Shown here piece after piece: positions 49,706 through 58,314 of a DNA stretch of 64,000 nucleotides. This DNA comes from Flavobacterium sp. Root420 (lineage in GTDB: Bacteria; Bacteroidota; Bacteroidia; Flavobacteriales; Flavobacteriaceae). The stretch is from the NCBI RefSeq assembly GCF_001427905.1, contig NZ_LMEF01000031.1:1-64000 (forward strand), written 5' to 3'. Position 1 is the stretch's first letter. The number at the start of each line of letters is the position of its first letter. The position numbers and the translations under genes were made by a program. The notes beneath the pieces are model-generated. The model was not told the origin of the DNA, made no database searches, and saw only the letters and a list, made by a program, of their open reading frames with translations.

Positions 49706-51766
49706 TTGATCTCACAAAGTACAATTGATTCTGTTTTTGAAACTGCTCGTGTAGAGGAGGTTATTGGTGATTTTGTTAATTTAAAACGTGCCGGAAGTAA
49801 TTTTAAAGGTTTGAGTCCGTTCTCAGATGAGCGCTCTCCATCGTTCATGGTGTCTCCCGCAAAAGGGATTTGGAAAGATTTTAGTACAGGAAAAGGAGGA
49901 AACTCTGTTAAATTCCTGATGGAGCATTCCCAGTTTACCTATCCCGAAGCCATTCGATATCTAGCGAAAAAATACAATATTGAAATTGAAGAAACCGAGC
50001 AGACTGATGCTGAAAAAGCTATTACAGATGTTCGGGAAAGTATGTATCTGGTTTCTGAATTTGCAAAAGATTATTTTCATCAAACGCTTTTAAATTCGGA
50101 GGAAGGAAAAGCAATTGGACTTTCGTATTTTAAGGAAAGAGGTTTTACAAATGAAACCATCAAGAAGTTTAGTCTGGGATATTCTCCTGAAACATGGGAT
50201 GCGCTTACCAAAGAGGCATTAGGTAAAGGATACAAATTGGAATTTCTGGAGAGCACCGGTTTGACGATTCCCAGAGAAGATCGTCCTTTTGATCGTTTTA
50301 AAGGGCGTGTAATGTTTCCGATAGAAAGTATGTCGGGACGTGTTTTGGGGTTTGGAGGACGTATTCTAACGAATGATAAAAAAGCAGCGAAGTACTTAAA
50401 CTCGCCAGAGAGTGATATTTACCATAAAAGTAAAGTCCTTTATGGGATTTTTCAGGCCAAACAATCCATCGCCAAACAAAATAATTGCTATTTGGTTGAA
50501 GGATATACCGATGTAATTCAGTTTCATCAGGCCGGAATTGAGAATGTTGTAGCGTCTTCAGGAACAGCATTAACGCCAGATCAGATTCGATTAGTGAATC
50601 GCCTAACGAGAAATATTACCGTACTTTTTGATGGTGATGCAGCGGGATTAAGAGCATCTATTCGTGGAATCGATTTAATTTTGGAGGAAGGAATGAACGT
50701 TAGGGTTTGTTCTTTTCCTGATGGAGAAGATCCGGACAGTTTTGCCCGAAAAAATTCTCATGATGATTTAGTGGCTTATTTAGAAGAAAACAGCAAAGAT
50801 TTTATACAGTTCAAAGCTTCACTTTTGATGAAAGAAGCCAAGAACGATCCTATAAAAAAAGCAGATTTGATTCGGGATATGGTAACAAGTATTTCTAAAA
50901 TACCAGACCGTATTCAGCGAGAGGTGTATACGCAGGAATGTGCCCGAATTATGGATATATCGGAGCAGGTTTTAGTAAGTACATTGGCACAGTTGATTCA
51001 AAAAGATCTTACAGAAGTTAATAAAAAGCAAAAGCAGGACCAAAAACCTTTCCAGGTTTTTAGAAACCAAAACCCAAATGCTGGTTTTTCAGGAGGAGAT
51101 CCGGAAGATCCAAGAGTAGGGCCGCCAGATGGTTATCCTGGAGAGCCGGGATATCCGGAACAGCAACAAGCTGAAAAGGTTGATATTTTGTATCGTTTAG
51201 AGCGAAAAGTAATTGAAATTCTACTGCTTTATGGAGATAAAACTGAAGAATTTGAGGATGTTCTTTTGAAAAGCAATGACGAAGGAGAAATAGAAATGGT
51301 TACGGAAAAGAAACAATATAAAGTTCACCAGCGTATTTATTTAAGTTTGCAGGAAGATGAAGTAGAGCTTTCTAATAATTTATTCCGTGATATTTTTACA
51401 GATATAATGGCATTTTATCATCAAAATGAAAAGTTTAGCCTGGAACAATATTTAATGCGTTTGCAGCCTGATTTTGCTCAGGAAGTAACAGATATATTGA
51501 TGGAAGATGAAAAAGTAACGCTGCACAATTGGGAGGGGCAGAATATTTTTGCAAAAGACAAACAAGCAGGTATAGCGCAATATGTTACCGAAACAATTAT
51601 GTCTATGCGCTGGTTTTTGGTCGACCGTATTATTGAAGAATTAAAAAGCTCTATACAACCTGATAATTCAGATAATACAGAGCTTTTGTCTATGGTTGTC
51701 GATTACTCAAAACTAGTTAATTCGTTTTCGAAAAAACTCGGAAGAGTGATGTCGAGATACCATTAA
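49706..51766 (+). CDS. dnaG: DNA primase DnaG
   Basis: Synthesises RNA primers for replication. The protein begins (M)ISQSTIDSVFETARVEEVIGDFV with a TTG start; the longer open frame upstream would include a transcription terminator. Residues about 30-80 correspond to the CHC2 zinc-binding domain, but the ligands are replaced: NFKGLSPFSDERSPSF instead of a GLCPFHNEKTPSF-type sequence, and WKDFSTGKGGN instead of a CFGCGxGGD-type one. The TOPRIM domain (LVEGYTDVIQFHQAGIENVVASSGTAL, LFDGDAAG) is intact. A Pro/Gly-rich linker (about 455-490) precedes the helicase-binding C-terminal domain. Its end overlaps the convergent regulator gene by four bases. Confidence 0.94.
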   Translation: MISQSTIDSVFETARVEEVIGDFVNLKRAGSNFKGLSPFSDERSPSFMVSPAKGIWKDFSTGKGGNSVKFLMEHSQFTYPEAIRYLAKKYNIEIEETEQTDAEKAITDVRESMYLVSEFAKDYFHQTLLNSEEGKAIGLSYFKERGFTNETIKKFSLGYSPETWDALTKEALGKGYKLEFLESTGLTIPREDRPFDRFKGRVMFPIESMSGRVLGFGGRILTNDKKAAKYLNSPESDIYHKSKVLYGIFQAKQSIAKQNNCYLVEGYTDVIQFHQAGIENVVASSGTALTPDQIRLVNRLTRNITVLFDGDAAGLRASIRGIDLILEEGMNVRVCSFPDGEDPDSFARKNSHDDLVAYLEENSKDFIQFKASLLMKEAKNDPIKKADLIRDMVTSISKIPDRIQREVYTQECARIMDISEQVLVSTLAQLIQKDLTEVNKKQKQDQKPFQVFRNQNPNAGFSGGDPEDPRVGPPDGYPGEPGYPEQQQAEKVDILYRLERKVIEILLLYGDKTEEFEDVLLKSNDEGEIEMVTEKKQYKVHQRIYLSLQEDEVELSNNLFRDIFTDIMAFYHQNEKFSLEQYLMRLQPDFAQEVTDILMEDEKVTLHNWEGQNIFAKDKQAGIAQYVTETIMSMRWFLVDRIIEELKSSIQPDNSDNTELLSMVVDYSKLVNSFSKKLGRVMSRYH

Positions 51767-52392
51767 ATAATTTCTAAAGTCTTCGCTTTGTTAACTAAAT
51801 CAACTAAATTAGTAACATTCAATTTAGTCAATAATCTTAATTTGTAAGTACTGATCGTTTTTTCGTTCAGATTTAAGATTTTAGAGATTTCATTGTTTTT
51901 CTTACCATCACTTAAATAACGTAAAACTTCAATCTCGCGATTTGACAGTTTTCTGTACAAACGTTCGCTTTTGCTTTGTTTAGCAATTAGAGCCATGTTT
52001 TTACGAACAGTTTCGTTGATGATAATTTTTCCTTCGTGTACTTTAATAATAGAAAGACCTAAAGTTTCAAGTTTTTCTGTTTTGTGCACATACCCGGAAA
52101 CTCCTGCTTTAATAGCATTTGGAGCATACATTTGTTCAGCGAGGTCACTAAAAATTACAATTTTTGTTTTTGGGAAGTTTTTCAGGATTGATTTAACTTC
52201 AAAGATGCTCGAAAGACCTTCTAACTCTAAATCTAGAATTAGGATGTCGATCTCCTTCGTTTGAAGAATATCTCTAACCATTGAAAAATTGCCTACATTG
52301 GCAACAATTGAAATTTGATCGTGGTCTTTAAAATAAGACTTAACGCCAAAGTGAGTCACAGGATGATTGTCTGCAAGACATACTTTAATCAT
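51763..52392 (-). CDS. NarL/FixJ-type response regulator
   Basis: Transcription regulator of 209 residues with a receiver domain (D8 and phosphoacceptor Asp54 in LILDLELEGL, switch Ser in FSDLAE, Lys105 region YVHKTEKL) and a LuxR-type helix-turn-helix at about 145-205 (LSNREIEVLRYLSDGKKNNEISKILNLNEKTISTYKLRLLTKLNV). No cognate kinase gene is adjacent. Its 3' end overlaps dnaG by four bases on the opposite strand. The signal and target are unknown. Confidence 0.92.
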   Translation of the reverse strand: MIKVCLADNHPVTHFGVKSYFKDHDQISIVANVGNFSMVRDILQTKEIDILILDLELEGLSSIFEVKSILKNFPKTKIVIFSDLAEQMYAPNAIKAGVSGYVHKTEKLETLGLSIIKVHEGKIIINETVRKNMALIAKQSKSERLYRKLSNREIEVLRYLSDGKKNNEISKILNLNEKTISTYKLRLLTKLNVTNLVDLVNKAKTLEII

Positions 52393-52488
52393 AATTTTTA
52401 CCTTTTTAGAATTGTTTTATCATGTTTTTGGAGCTGTAAAATTAATAAATAAATTCTGTAATTAATCGAAGGTAAATGTTAAAAAGTT

Positions 52489-53295
52489 TTATTTTAACGT
52501 TTTCGGTATTATGCAGACCGGTATTGCATCCATTTTATGCTTGTTGCTGGTGTTTAACCTTTTATAAATTTCAAAGACAGATTTTTCTCTCCCATTGAAG
52601 TCAGCTGCCGTCTTTCCTGACTCTGCCGCTAACATCGCCCATTCAAGTTCGTCATAACTTGCTCCTAATTGATCTTCATCTGTTCTGTTGTCACCAAATA
52701 ATCCATCTGTTGGAGCTGCTGTTAAAATTGATTGCGGAATTGCTAAAAATTCCCCAAGAGCATAAACATCGGACTTCATTAGATCGGCAATCGGACTTAA
52801 ATCGACACCTCCATCGCCATATTTAGTATAAAAACCTACTCCAAAATCTTCAACTTTGTTTCCTGTTCCGGCAACTAATAGGCCATGCAATCCAGCCAAA
52901 TAATATAATGAAGTCATTCGCAAACGAGCGCGTGTATTAGCCAAAGACAAGCTTACTTTAGCTTCATCATCAGTTTTTGGAACGGAGCCTTTAAAAGCTT
53001 CAAAAGTGGCAGTTAAATCTGTTTTAATATCTGAAACGTTTGGAAAACGTTTTTTTAATTGTTCAATATGCTCTCTTCCTCTCGAAACCTGACTTTTAGC
53101 CTGATGAATTGGCATCTCTACACATAAAACCTGTAAGCCGGTTTGAGCACACAAGGTAGAGGTTACTGCCGAATCAACTCCGCCAGAAATTCCGATTACA
53201 AAACCATTTACTTTTGCGCTGCTGGCATAATTTTTTAACCACTCTACAATATGGGTATTTACTTTTTCTGTCTGAATAGTACTTTTTTTAGTCAT
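52489..53295 (-). CDS. nadE: NAD synthetase (ammonia-dependent)
   Basis: Last step of NAD synthesis: amidation of deamido-NAD with ATP and ammonia. The 268-residue protein is the short form without a glutaminase domain. The ATP-pyrophosphatase loop is ISGGVDSA (SGGVDS at 37-42). Further features are GTGNKVEDFGVGFYTKYGDGGVDLSPIADLMKSDVYALG, and TDGLFGDNRTDEDQLGASYDELEWAM. Divergent from gldB, with 98 bases between. Confidence 0.95.
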   Translation of the reverse strand: MTKKSTIQTEKVNTHIVEWLKNYASSAKVNGFVIGISGGVDSAVTSTLCAQTGLQVLCVEMPIHQAKSQVSRGREHIEQLKKRFPNVSDIKTDLTATFEAFKGSVPKTDDEAKVSLSLANTRARLRMTSLYYLAGLHGLLVAGTGNKVEDFGVGFYTKYGDGGVDLSPIADLMKSDVYALGEFLAIPQSILTAAPTDGLFGDNRTDEDQLGASYDELEWAMLAAESGKTAADFNGREKSVFEIYKRLNTSNKHKMDAIPVCIIPKTLK

Positions 53296-53324
53296 AATAG
53301 TTCAAGTTTTAAGATACAGGGATG

Positions 53325-53332
53325 TATATTTG
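53325..53332 (+). promoter_or_regulatory. -7 promoter box of gldBC
   Basis: TATATTTG matches TAnnTTTG, 61 bases before the gldB ATG. It lies in the nadE-gldB divergent spacer. The -33 element is not clear. Confidence 0.5.
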
Positions 53333-53393
53333 CACAAATATTCTAAATAAGTGTTTATTTAAATTTATGCAACACAAATCTAATTAAAATAAA

Positions 53394-54350
53394 ATGAAAA
53401 TATATCGCTTTGCAGTGGTTCTGTGCTTGTTTTTTTTGTCTTGTGATCAAAAAAGTAAGGTAGAAAAAGAAGTTGAAGAAATTCCTGTTGATATTAAAGT
53501 AGAACGTTTTGATAAGGTCTTTTTTGAGACAAAACCAGAAGATCTTGCTAAAATAAAAAGACAATATCCTTTCTTTTTTCCGGTCGGTAATGATGACAAT
53601 GTTTGGTTAAATAAAATGCAGGATCCTTTATGGAGAGAAGTTTATACTGAAGTACAAAAGAAATATTCGGATTTTGAGCCTGTACGCGAGGAGTTCAATT
53701 CTCTTTTTCAACATGTAAAATATTATTTCCCTAAAACTAAAACACCTAAAGTAATTACGGTAATTGGAGAAATGGATTATAATGCCAAAGCAATTTATGC
53801 AGACAGTCTGGTAATTGTTGCTTTGGAATTGTACTTAGGAAAAGACCATAAATTTTATGAGTTTCCAAATTATCTGAAGCAGAATTTTGAAGAAAAACAA
53901 ATTATGCCAGATGTGGTTTCGAGTTTTGCCTACAGAAATATTCCAGCTTTTCCAGATAGAAATTTAGTTTCTCAAATGATTTTTGAAGGAAAACAATTGT
54001 ACGCAAAAGATTTGCTTTTGCCTGAATATTCAGATGCCGATAAAATTGGCTATACACCTGAACAGATAAAATGGTGCGAAGAAAATGAAGCGTATATGTG
54101 GCGCTATTTTATGGAAAAGGAAATCTTGTACAGTGATGATCCTAAATTAACAACCCGATTTATGACATCAGCGCCGTTTTCTAAGTTTTATTTAGAAATA
54201 GATAATGATTCTCCGGGACGTGTAGGTGCATGGATTGGATGGCAAATGGTACGTTCGTACATGAAGAACAACAATGTTACTTTGCCGGAATTATTAAAAA
54301 CAGATAATAAAGAGATTTTTGAAAAGTCAAAATATAAACCTAAGAAATAA
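53394..54350 (+). CDS. gldB: Gliding motility lipoprotein GldB
   Basis: Lipoprotein of 318 residues required for gliding in F. johnsoniae. Lipobox LSCDQ gives Cys17 as the lipidation site. Recognisable segments are VERFDKVFFETKPEDLAKIKRQYPFFFP, VITVIGEMDYNAKAIYADSLVIVALELYLGKDHKFY, and the C-terminal DNDSPGRVGAWIGWQMVRSYMKNNNVTLPELL. Its exact biochemical role is unsettled. The stop codon shares its last base with the first base of gldC (TAATG), so the pair is co-translated. Confidence 0.95.
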   Translation: MKIYRFAVVLCLFFLSCDQKSKVEKEVEEIPVDIKVERFDKVFFETKPEDLAKIKRQYPFFFPVGNDDNVWLNKMQDPLWREVYTEVQKKYSDFEPVREEFNSLFQHVKYYFPKTKTPKVITVIGEMDYNAKAIYADSLVIVALELYLGKDHKFYEFPNYLKQNFEEKQIMPDVVSSFAYRNIPAFPDRNLVSQMIFEGKQLYAKDLLLPEYSDADKIGYTPEQIKWCEENEAYMWRYFMEKEILYSDDPKLTTRFMTSAPFSKFYLEIDNDSPGRVGAWIGWQMVRSYMKNNNVTLPELLKTDNKEIFEKSKYKPKK

Positions 54351-54685
54351 TGTCAGATACAATAAACTCAGAAATTAAATTCAATATAGAATTAGACGAA
54401 AACCGTGTTCCGGAAAAATTAACCTGGAGCGCGCAAGATGGTGGAGTGCAAGCCGAAGAAGCAAAAGCAATTATGTTGTCTATTTGGGACAGCAAAGCTA
54501 AAGAAACAATGCGTATTGATTTGTGGACAAAAGATATGCCGGTTGATGAAATGAAGATTTTCTTTCACCAGACTTTAGTAGCAATGTCAGATACTTTTAA
54601 ACGTGCAACAGACGACGAAAAAATGTCGGACACTATGAAAGATTTCTGTGATTATTTTGCAGAGAAGCTAGAACTTACGAAGTAA
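54350..54685 (+). CDS. gldC: Gliding motility protein GldC
   Basis: Small soluble protein of 111 residues that enhances gliding and colony spreading in F. johnsoniae. Diagnostic segments are INSEIKFNIELDENRVPEKLTWSAQDGG and FFHQTLVAMSDTFKRATDDEKMSDTMKDFCDYFAEKLEL. It is coupled to gldB through a one-base overlap. No signal peptide is visible, so it is expected in the cytoplasm. It ends before the hairpin at 54711-54754. Confidence 0.95.
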   Translation: MSDTINSEIKFNIELDENRVPEKLTWSAQDGGVQAEEAKAIMLSIWDSKAKETMRIDLWTKDMPVDEMKIFFHQTLVAMSDTFKRATDDEKMSDTMKDFCDYFAEKLELTK

Positions 54686-54710
54686 AATTTCGTTAAAATT
54701 CCAAAAATAA

Positions 54711-54758
54711 AAAATCCCAAATTCTAAGTTTTACAAATTGGAATTTGGGATTTTTTAT
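54711..54758. terminator. Bidirectional terminator between gldC and engB
   Basis: AAAATCCCAAATTC (54711-54724) and GAATTTGGGATTTT (54741-54754) pair perfectly and are flanked by A and T runs. The arms are almost the same as those of the terminator at 3393-3429. Confidence 0.85.
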
Positions 54759-54788
54759 ATTGAATATTTTCCTTTTGGGAATTTATTT

Positions 54789-55409
54789 TTAAAATTGCGA
54801 GTTGTTTTTAAAAACCTCTTGATTAACTTCATCAATATAAGATAGAAGTTCTTCTTTTCCGGTTGACTCTGTAGATGAGGTTACGAAATATTGAGGCATT
54901 TCTTCCCAGTTGTTGGCAAACATTTGTTTTTTGTATGCTGCAATATGGGAGTCAATTTTTGTCTTGCTGATTTTGTCTGCTTTCGTGAAAATGATGCAAA
55001 ACGGAATTTCGCTTTCACCCATGTAGGACATAAATTCAATATCGATATTTTGAGCTTCGTGACGAATATCAATTAAAACAAAAGCACAAACCAATTGTTC
55101 TCTGGTTTCAAAATAATCAGTAATAAATTGCTGAAAAACAGATTTGGTTTTTTTGGATACTTTAGCGTAACCATAACCTGGTAAATCCACTAAAAACCAA
55201 TTATTGTTGATTTTAAAGTGATTTATTAATTGCGTTTTTCCGGGTCTTCCTGATGTTTTTGCTAAATTTTTATGATTGGTAAGCATATTGATCAACGACG
55301 ACTTACCTACGTTTGATCTTCCGATAAAAGCATATTCCGGCAAAAATTCTGCAGGACATTTTGCCACTTCAGAATTGCTGACAATAAATTCGGCGGTTGT
55401 AATTTTCAT
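54789..55409 (-). CDS. engB: Ribosome biogenesis GTPase EngB/YihA/YsxC
   Basis: GTPase needed for assembly of the large ribosomal subunit. The 206-residue protein has the P loop GRSNVGKS (30-37), the switch region SGRPGKTQLINHF, G3 DLPGYG (75-80), and G4 TKADK. Length is normal. It lies 42 bases downstream of an alpha/beta-hydrolase gene on the same strand, with which it probably forms an operon, and converges on gldC. Confidence 0.96.
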   Translation of the reverse strand: MKITTAEFIVSNSEVAKCPAEFLPEYAFIGRSNVGKSSLINMLTNHKNLAKTSGRPGKTQLINHFKINNNWFLVDLPGYGYAKVSKKTKSVFQQFITDYFETREQLVCAFVLIDIRHEAQNIDIEFMSYMGESEIPFCIIFTKADKISKTKIDSHIAAYKKQMFANNWEEMPQYFVTSSTESTGKEELLSYIDEVNQEVFKNNSQF

Positions 55410-55451
55410 GTTTTTTGTTTTTTAAACCTCCTAAAAGTCGAAAGTTAGATG

Positions 55452-56216
55452 CTATAATTTCTTTTCAACGAGCCATTCTTCAAGAAGTTTGTTGAATTCC
55501 TGAGGATGTTCCATCATAGCAGCGTGTCCACATTTGTCTATCCAATACAAAGTTGAATTAGGCAATAATTTATCAAATTCTTCGGCAACATTTGGTGGCG
55601 TAACGGCGTCATTTTTACCCCAAATAATACAGGTTTCCACTGTCATTTTTGGTAAATCTTTGGCCATATTGTGACGAATTGCACTCTTGGCTATCGTTAA
55701 GGTTTTAATTAATTTGATACGATCGTTCACAGTTGCGTAAACTTCATCAATAAGTTCCGGAGTAGCAATTGAAGGATCATAGAACACATCTTCTGCTTTC
55801 TTTTTGATGTATTCATAATCACCTCTTTTTGGGTAACTATCTCCCATAGCGCTTTCGTAAAGACCAGAACTTCCGGTAATTACAAGTCCTGCGACTTTTT
55901 CAGGATATAATTTTGTGTGATAAAGTGCAATATGTCCGCCTAACGAATTACCTAATAAAATTACCTGATCAAAGCCTTTAAAAGTGATGAAGTCTTTTAC
56001 GTATTTCGCAAAGCTTTTTACGTTCGTTTTTAAAATGCTTTGGGTATATATTGGCAAATCCGGGATAACAACTTTGTACCCTTTTGTTGGAAAATATTCG
56101 GCTACAGCATCAAAGTTGCTAAGGCCTCCCATTAAGCCATGTAAAATAACGATAGGAGTTCCTTCTCCAGCTTCATAATAGCTGTATTTGCCTTCTTTTT
56201 TGTAGTGTTTGTCCAT
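55452..56216 (-). CDS. Alpha/beta-hydrolase
   Basis: Single-domain hydrolase of 254 residues with the oxyanion segment VILHGLMGG, the nucleophile elbow GNSLGGH (serine about residue 94), the acid in IIWGKNDAVTPP and His in KCGHAAMMEHP. No signal peptide. The closest well-known relatives are ester or epoxide hydrolases, but the substrate is unknown. A TATATTTG box is at 56244-56251 on the minus strand. It probably shares a transcript with engB. Confidence 0.88.
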   Translation of the reverse strand: MDKHYKKEGKYSYYEAGEGTPIVILHGLMGGLSNFDAVAEYFPTKGYKVVIPDLPIYTQSILKTNVKSFAKYVKDFITFKGFDQVILLGNSLGGHIALYHTKLYPEKVAGLVITGSSGLYESAMGDSYPKRGDYEYIKKKAEDVFYDPSIATPELIDEVYATVNDRIKLIKTLTIAKSAIRHNMAKDLPKMTVETCIIWGKNDAVTPPNVAEEFDKLLPNSTLYWIDKCGHAAMMEHPQEFNKLLEEWLVEKKL

Positions 56217-56243
56217 TTAATTTAATGCCAATTTCAATTTGGA

Positions 56244-56251
56244 CAAATATA
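56244..56251 (-). promoter_or_regulatory. -7 promoter box of the hydrolase-engB unit
   Basis: On the minus strand TATATTTG matches TAnnTTTG, 27 bases upstream of the hydrolase ATG. Confidence 0.5.
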
Positions 56252-56492
56252 GGGTTTAATAAATAAAAATGAATTTTTGCCACCGTTTTTTAACTAGATA
56301 ATTTGCGTAGAACATCTAAGTGGTTAAAAATCAGAATTTAGAGATGTTTTTAGTACAATTGCTAAATGTTAAGAAACCTGCGGAATAGATAGTTTTTTAA
56401 GAAAAATGGTGCGTATTTTTTTTGATTGATTAGTGTAATTGAAGATTCAATAATAATTAGCTAATGTATTGATTGGTTGTAAATTAGCGGTA

Positions 56493-56548
56493 GTGGGAAG
56501 AAAGTGGTTAAACTTATTAACAAAGTGGTATATTGTGGTAAAATGTGG
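56493..56548 (+). promoter_or_regulatory. GTGG repeat array, probable MraZ operator
   Basis: GTGG occurs at 56493-56496, 56504-56507, 56525-56528, 56535-56538 and 56545-56548. Start-to-start steps are 11, 21, 10 and 10 bases, i.e. one helical turn with one empty slot. Most units are preceded by AAA or AAT. MraZ proteins of other bacteria bind arrays of short G-rich direct repeats at about 10-base spacing in front of their own operon, so this array is the likely autoregulatory site. It lies just upstream of the -7 box. Confidence 0.7.
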
Positions 56549-56560
56549 TAATATTTTTTA

Positions 56561-56568
56561 TATTTTTG
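56561..56568 (+). promoter_or_regulatory. -7 promoter box of the dcw cluster
   Basis: TATTTTTG matches TAnnTTTG, 26 bases before the TTG start of mraZ and 12 bases after the last GTGG unit. The -33 region would overlap the GTGG array, so MraZ binding should block it. Confidence 0.6.
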
Positions 56569-56594
56569 TCCTATAACATATTAATTGATTTTTC

Positions 56595-57068
56595 TTGAAC
56601 ACAATTGTTGGAACATATGAGTGTAAAGTCGATGCTAAAGGAAGGCTAATGATGCCTGCGCCTTTGAAAAAGCAATTGGCTTCTTCTCTTCAGGACGGAT
56701 TCGTTTTGAAGCGCTCTGTTTTTCAACCGTGTTTAGAATTGTATCCGATGGATGAATGGAACCTGATGATGCAAAAAATCAACAAACTCAATCGTTTTGT
56801 AAAAAAGAACAATGATTTTATTCGAAGATTTACTGCCGGAGTTAAAATGGTAGAGATTGATGCATTAGGAAGATTATTGGTGCCAAAAGATTTGGTGGCT
56901 TTTTCAGGTATTGCTAAAGATGTGGTTTTTTCATCTGCGGTTAATATTGTAGAGATTTGGGATAAGGATTTATATGAAAAATCAATAAGCGGCGAAGATA
57001 TGGATTTTGCAGATCTGGCCGAAGAAGTAATGGGAAATATTAATGACGACGACAATGGAATATCATAA
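56595..57068 (+). CDS. mraZ: Transcriptional repressor MraZ
   Basis: First gene of the division and cell-wall cluster, a DNA-binding protein that represses its own operon in bacteria where it was tested. The 157-residue product has two SpoVT/AbrB-like repeats: IVGTYECKVDAKGRLMMPAPLKKQL at the start and FTAGVKMVEIDALGRLLVPKDLVAFSGI in the second half, both with the DxxGR core. The start codon is TTG. It overlaps rsmH by 26 bases. The probable operator is at 56493-56548. Confidence 0.95.
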   Translation: MNTIVGTYECKVDAKGRLMMPAPLKKQLASSLQDGFVLKRSVFQPCLELYPMDEWNLMMQKINKLNRFVKKNNDFIRRFTAGVKMVEIDALGRLLVPKDLVAFSGIAKDVVFSSAVNIVEIWDKDLYEKSISGEDMDFADLAEEVMGNINDDDNGIS

Positions 57069-57951
57069 TCCGGTTTTACTTCATCCTACAGTTGATGGTT
57101 TAAATATTAAACCTGACGGCATTTATGTAGATGTTACGTTTGGAGGCGGTGGTCATTCAAAAGAAATTTTGAAAAGATTAGGGCCAAACGGAAGATTATT
57201 TGCTTTTGATCAGGATGAAGATGCGCTTGCAAATGCATTACCGGATGAAAGGTTTACCTTAATTAATGAGAACTTTCGATTTATAAAAAGATTTTTGCGT
57301 TTTCACGGAGTAAAAAGTGTTGACGGAATTTTGGCTGATTTAGGAGTTTCATCACATCAGTTTGATGTTCCGGAAAGAGGTTTCTCAACCAGATTTGATG
57401 CCGAACTGGATATGCGGATGAGTCAGAAAAATGATTTGAATGCTTACCGGGTGGTTAACGAATATGAAGAACAGGATTTACGTCGTGTTTTTTTTGATTA
57501 TGGGGAGTTGAAAAATGCACCAGTTTTAGCAAGAACAATTGTAGAAGCCAGAGAACATCGTCCGATTAAAACGACAGACGAATTAAAAGATGTTTTGGCG
57601 AAATTTTTACCTGAAAGAGTAAAGAATAAAATATTAGCTCAGATTTATCAGGCGATTCGAATTGAAGTAAATCAGGAAATGGATGTTTTGAAAGAATTTA
57701 TCGAGCAGTCATTGGAGATTTTAAATCCGGGCGGAAGATTTTCAGTAATCTCCTATCATTCTTTAGAAGACAGATTGGTGAAAAGATTTATCAAAAATGG
57801 AATGTTTGAAGGAGAACCGGAACGCGATTTTTATGGAAACTTTTCAGTTCCGTTTAAAACTATTGGAAAATTGATTGTTCCAGACGATGCTGAAATCAAA
57901 ATCAACAACAGAGCAAGAAGTGCAAAATTAAGAATTGCAGAGAAGATATAA
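57043..57951 (+). CDS. rsmH: 16S rRNA (cytosine-1402-N4)-methyltransferase RsmH
   Basis: Methylates C1402 in the P-site region of 16S rRNA. The 302-residue protein has the SAM motif VDVTFGGGGHS, LFAFDQDEDA, the GILADLGVSSHQFD element and the conserved C-terminal FSVISYHSLEDRLVKRF and NNRARSAKLRIAE. Two starts are possible: ATG at 57043 and ATG at 57055 (MEYHNPVLLHP). Both overlap mraZ, by 26 or 14 bases. Second gene of the dcw cluster. Confidence 0.96.
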   Translation: MTTTMEYHNPVLLHPTVDGLNIKPDGIYVDVTFGGGGHSKEILKRLGPNGRLFAFDQDEDALANALPDERFTLINENFRFIKRFLRFHGVKSVDGILADLGVSSHQFDVPERGFSTRFDAELDMRMSQKNDLNAYRVVNEYEEQDLRRVFFDYGELKNAPVLARTIVEAREHRPIKTTDELKDVLAKFLPERVKNKILAQIYQAIRIEVNQEMDVLKEFIEQSLEILNPGGRFSVISYHSLEDRLVKRFIKNGMFEGEPERDFYGNFSVPFKTIGKLIVPDDAEIKINNRARSAKLRIAEKI

Positions 57952-57966
57952 TATTAAGGTAGAAAA

Positions 57967-58314
57967 ATGAAAAGTGGAGTATTTGGCATATTAAAAGCAA
58001 GGTTTCTTATAAATGATGACGCTGTAAAAAACTGGCGATTCATTGTCTTTATCATTTTGCTTGCCATAATTATGATTGCCAATACACAACGATACGAACA
58101 AAAGGTTTTTGAAATAGCAAAACTGAGCAATGAAGTAAAAGAATTGCGATCTGAATTTGTAGACCGACGTTCAGAACTAATGAAATTAAAAATGGAATCA
58201 ACGATTTCGGATAAAATGCTTGAAAAACAGATTTTTCCATCGACAGTTCCTCCGGTAAAAATAGAAGTTAAAAAAGAAGAAGAAAAAAATTTCTTTAAAA
58301 GAATATGGCAGTAG
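57967..58314 (+). CDS. ftsL: FtsL-like cell division protein
   Basis: Bitopic division protein of 115 residues: a short cytoplasmic N-terminus, one membrane helix (about 24-42, FIVFIILLAIIMIANTQRY), then a periplasmic leucine-zipper-like coiled coil (VFEIAKLSNEVKELRSEFVDRRSELMKLKMES). The sequence is too short and variable to prove identity, but position between rsmH and ftsI is that of ftsL in nearly all dcw clusters. It overlaps ftsI by 10 bases. Confidence 0.85.
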   Translation: MKSGVFGILKARFLINDDAVKNWRFIVFIILLAIIMIANTQRYEQKVFEIAKLSNEVKELRSEFVDRRSELMKLKMESTISDKMLEKQIFPSTVPPVKIEVKKEEEKNFFKRIWQ

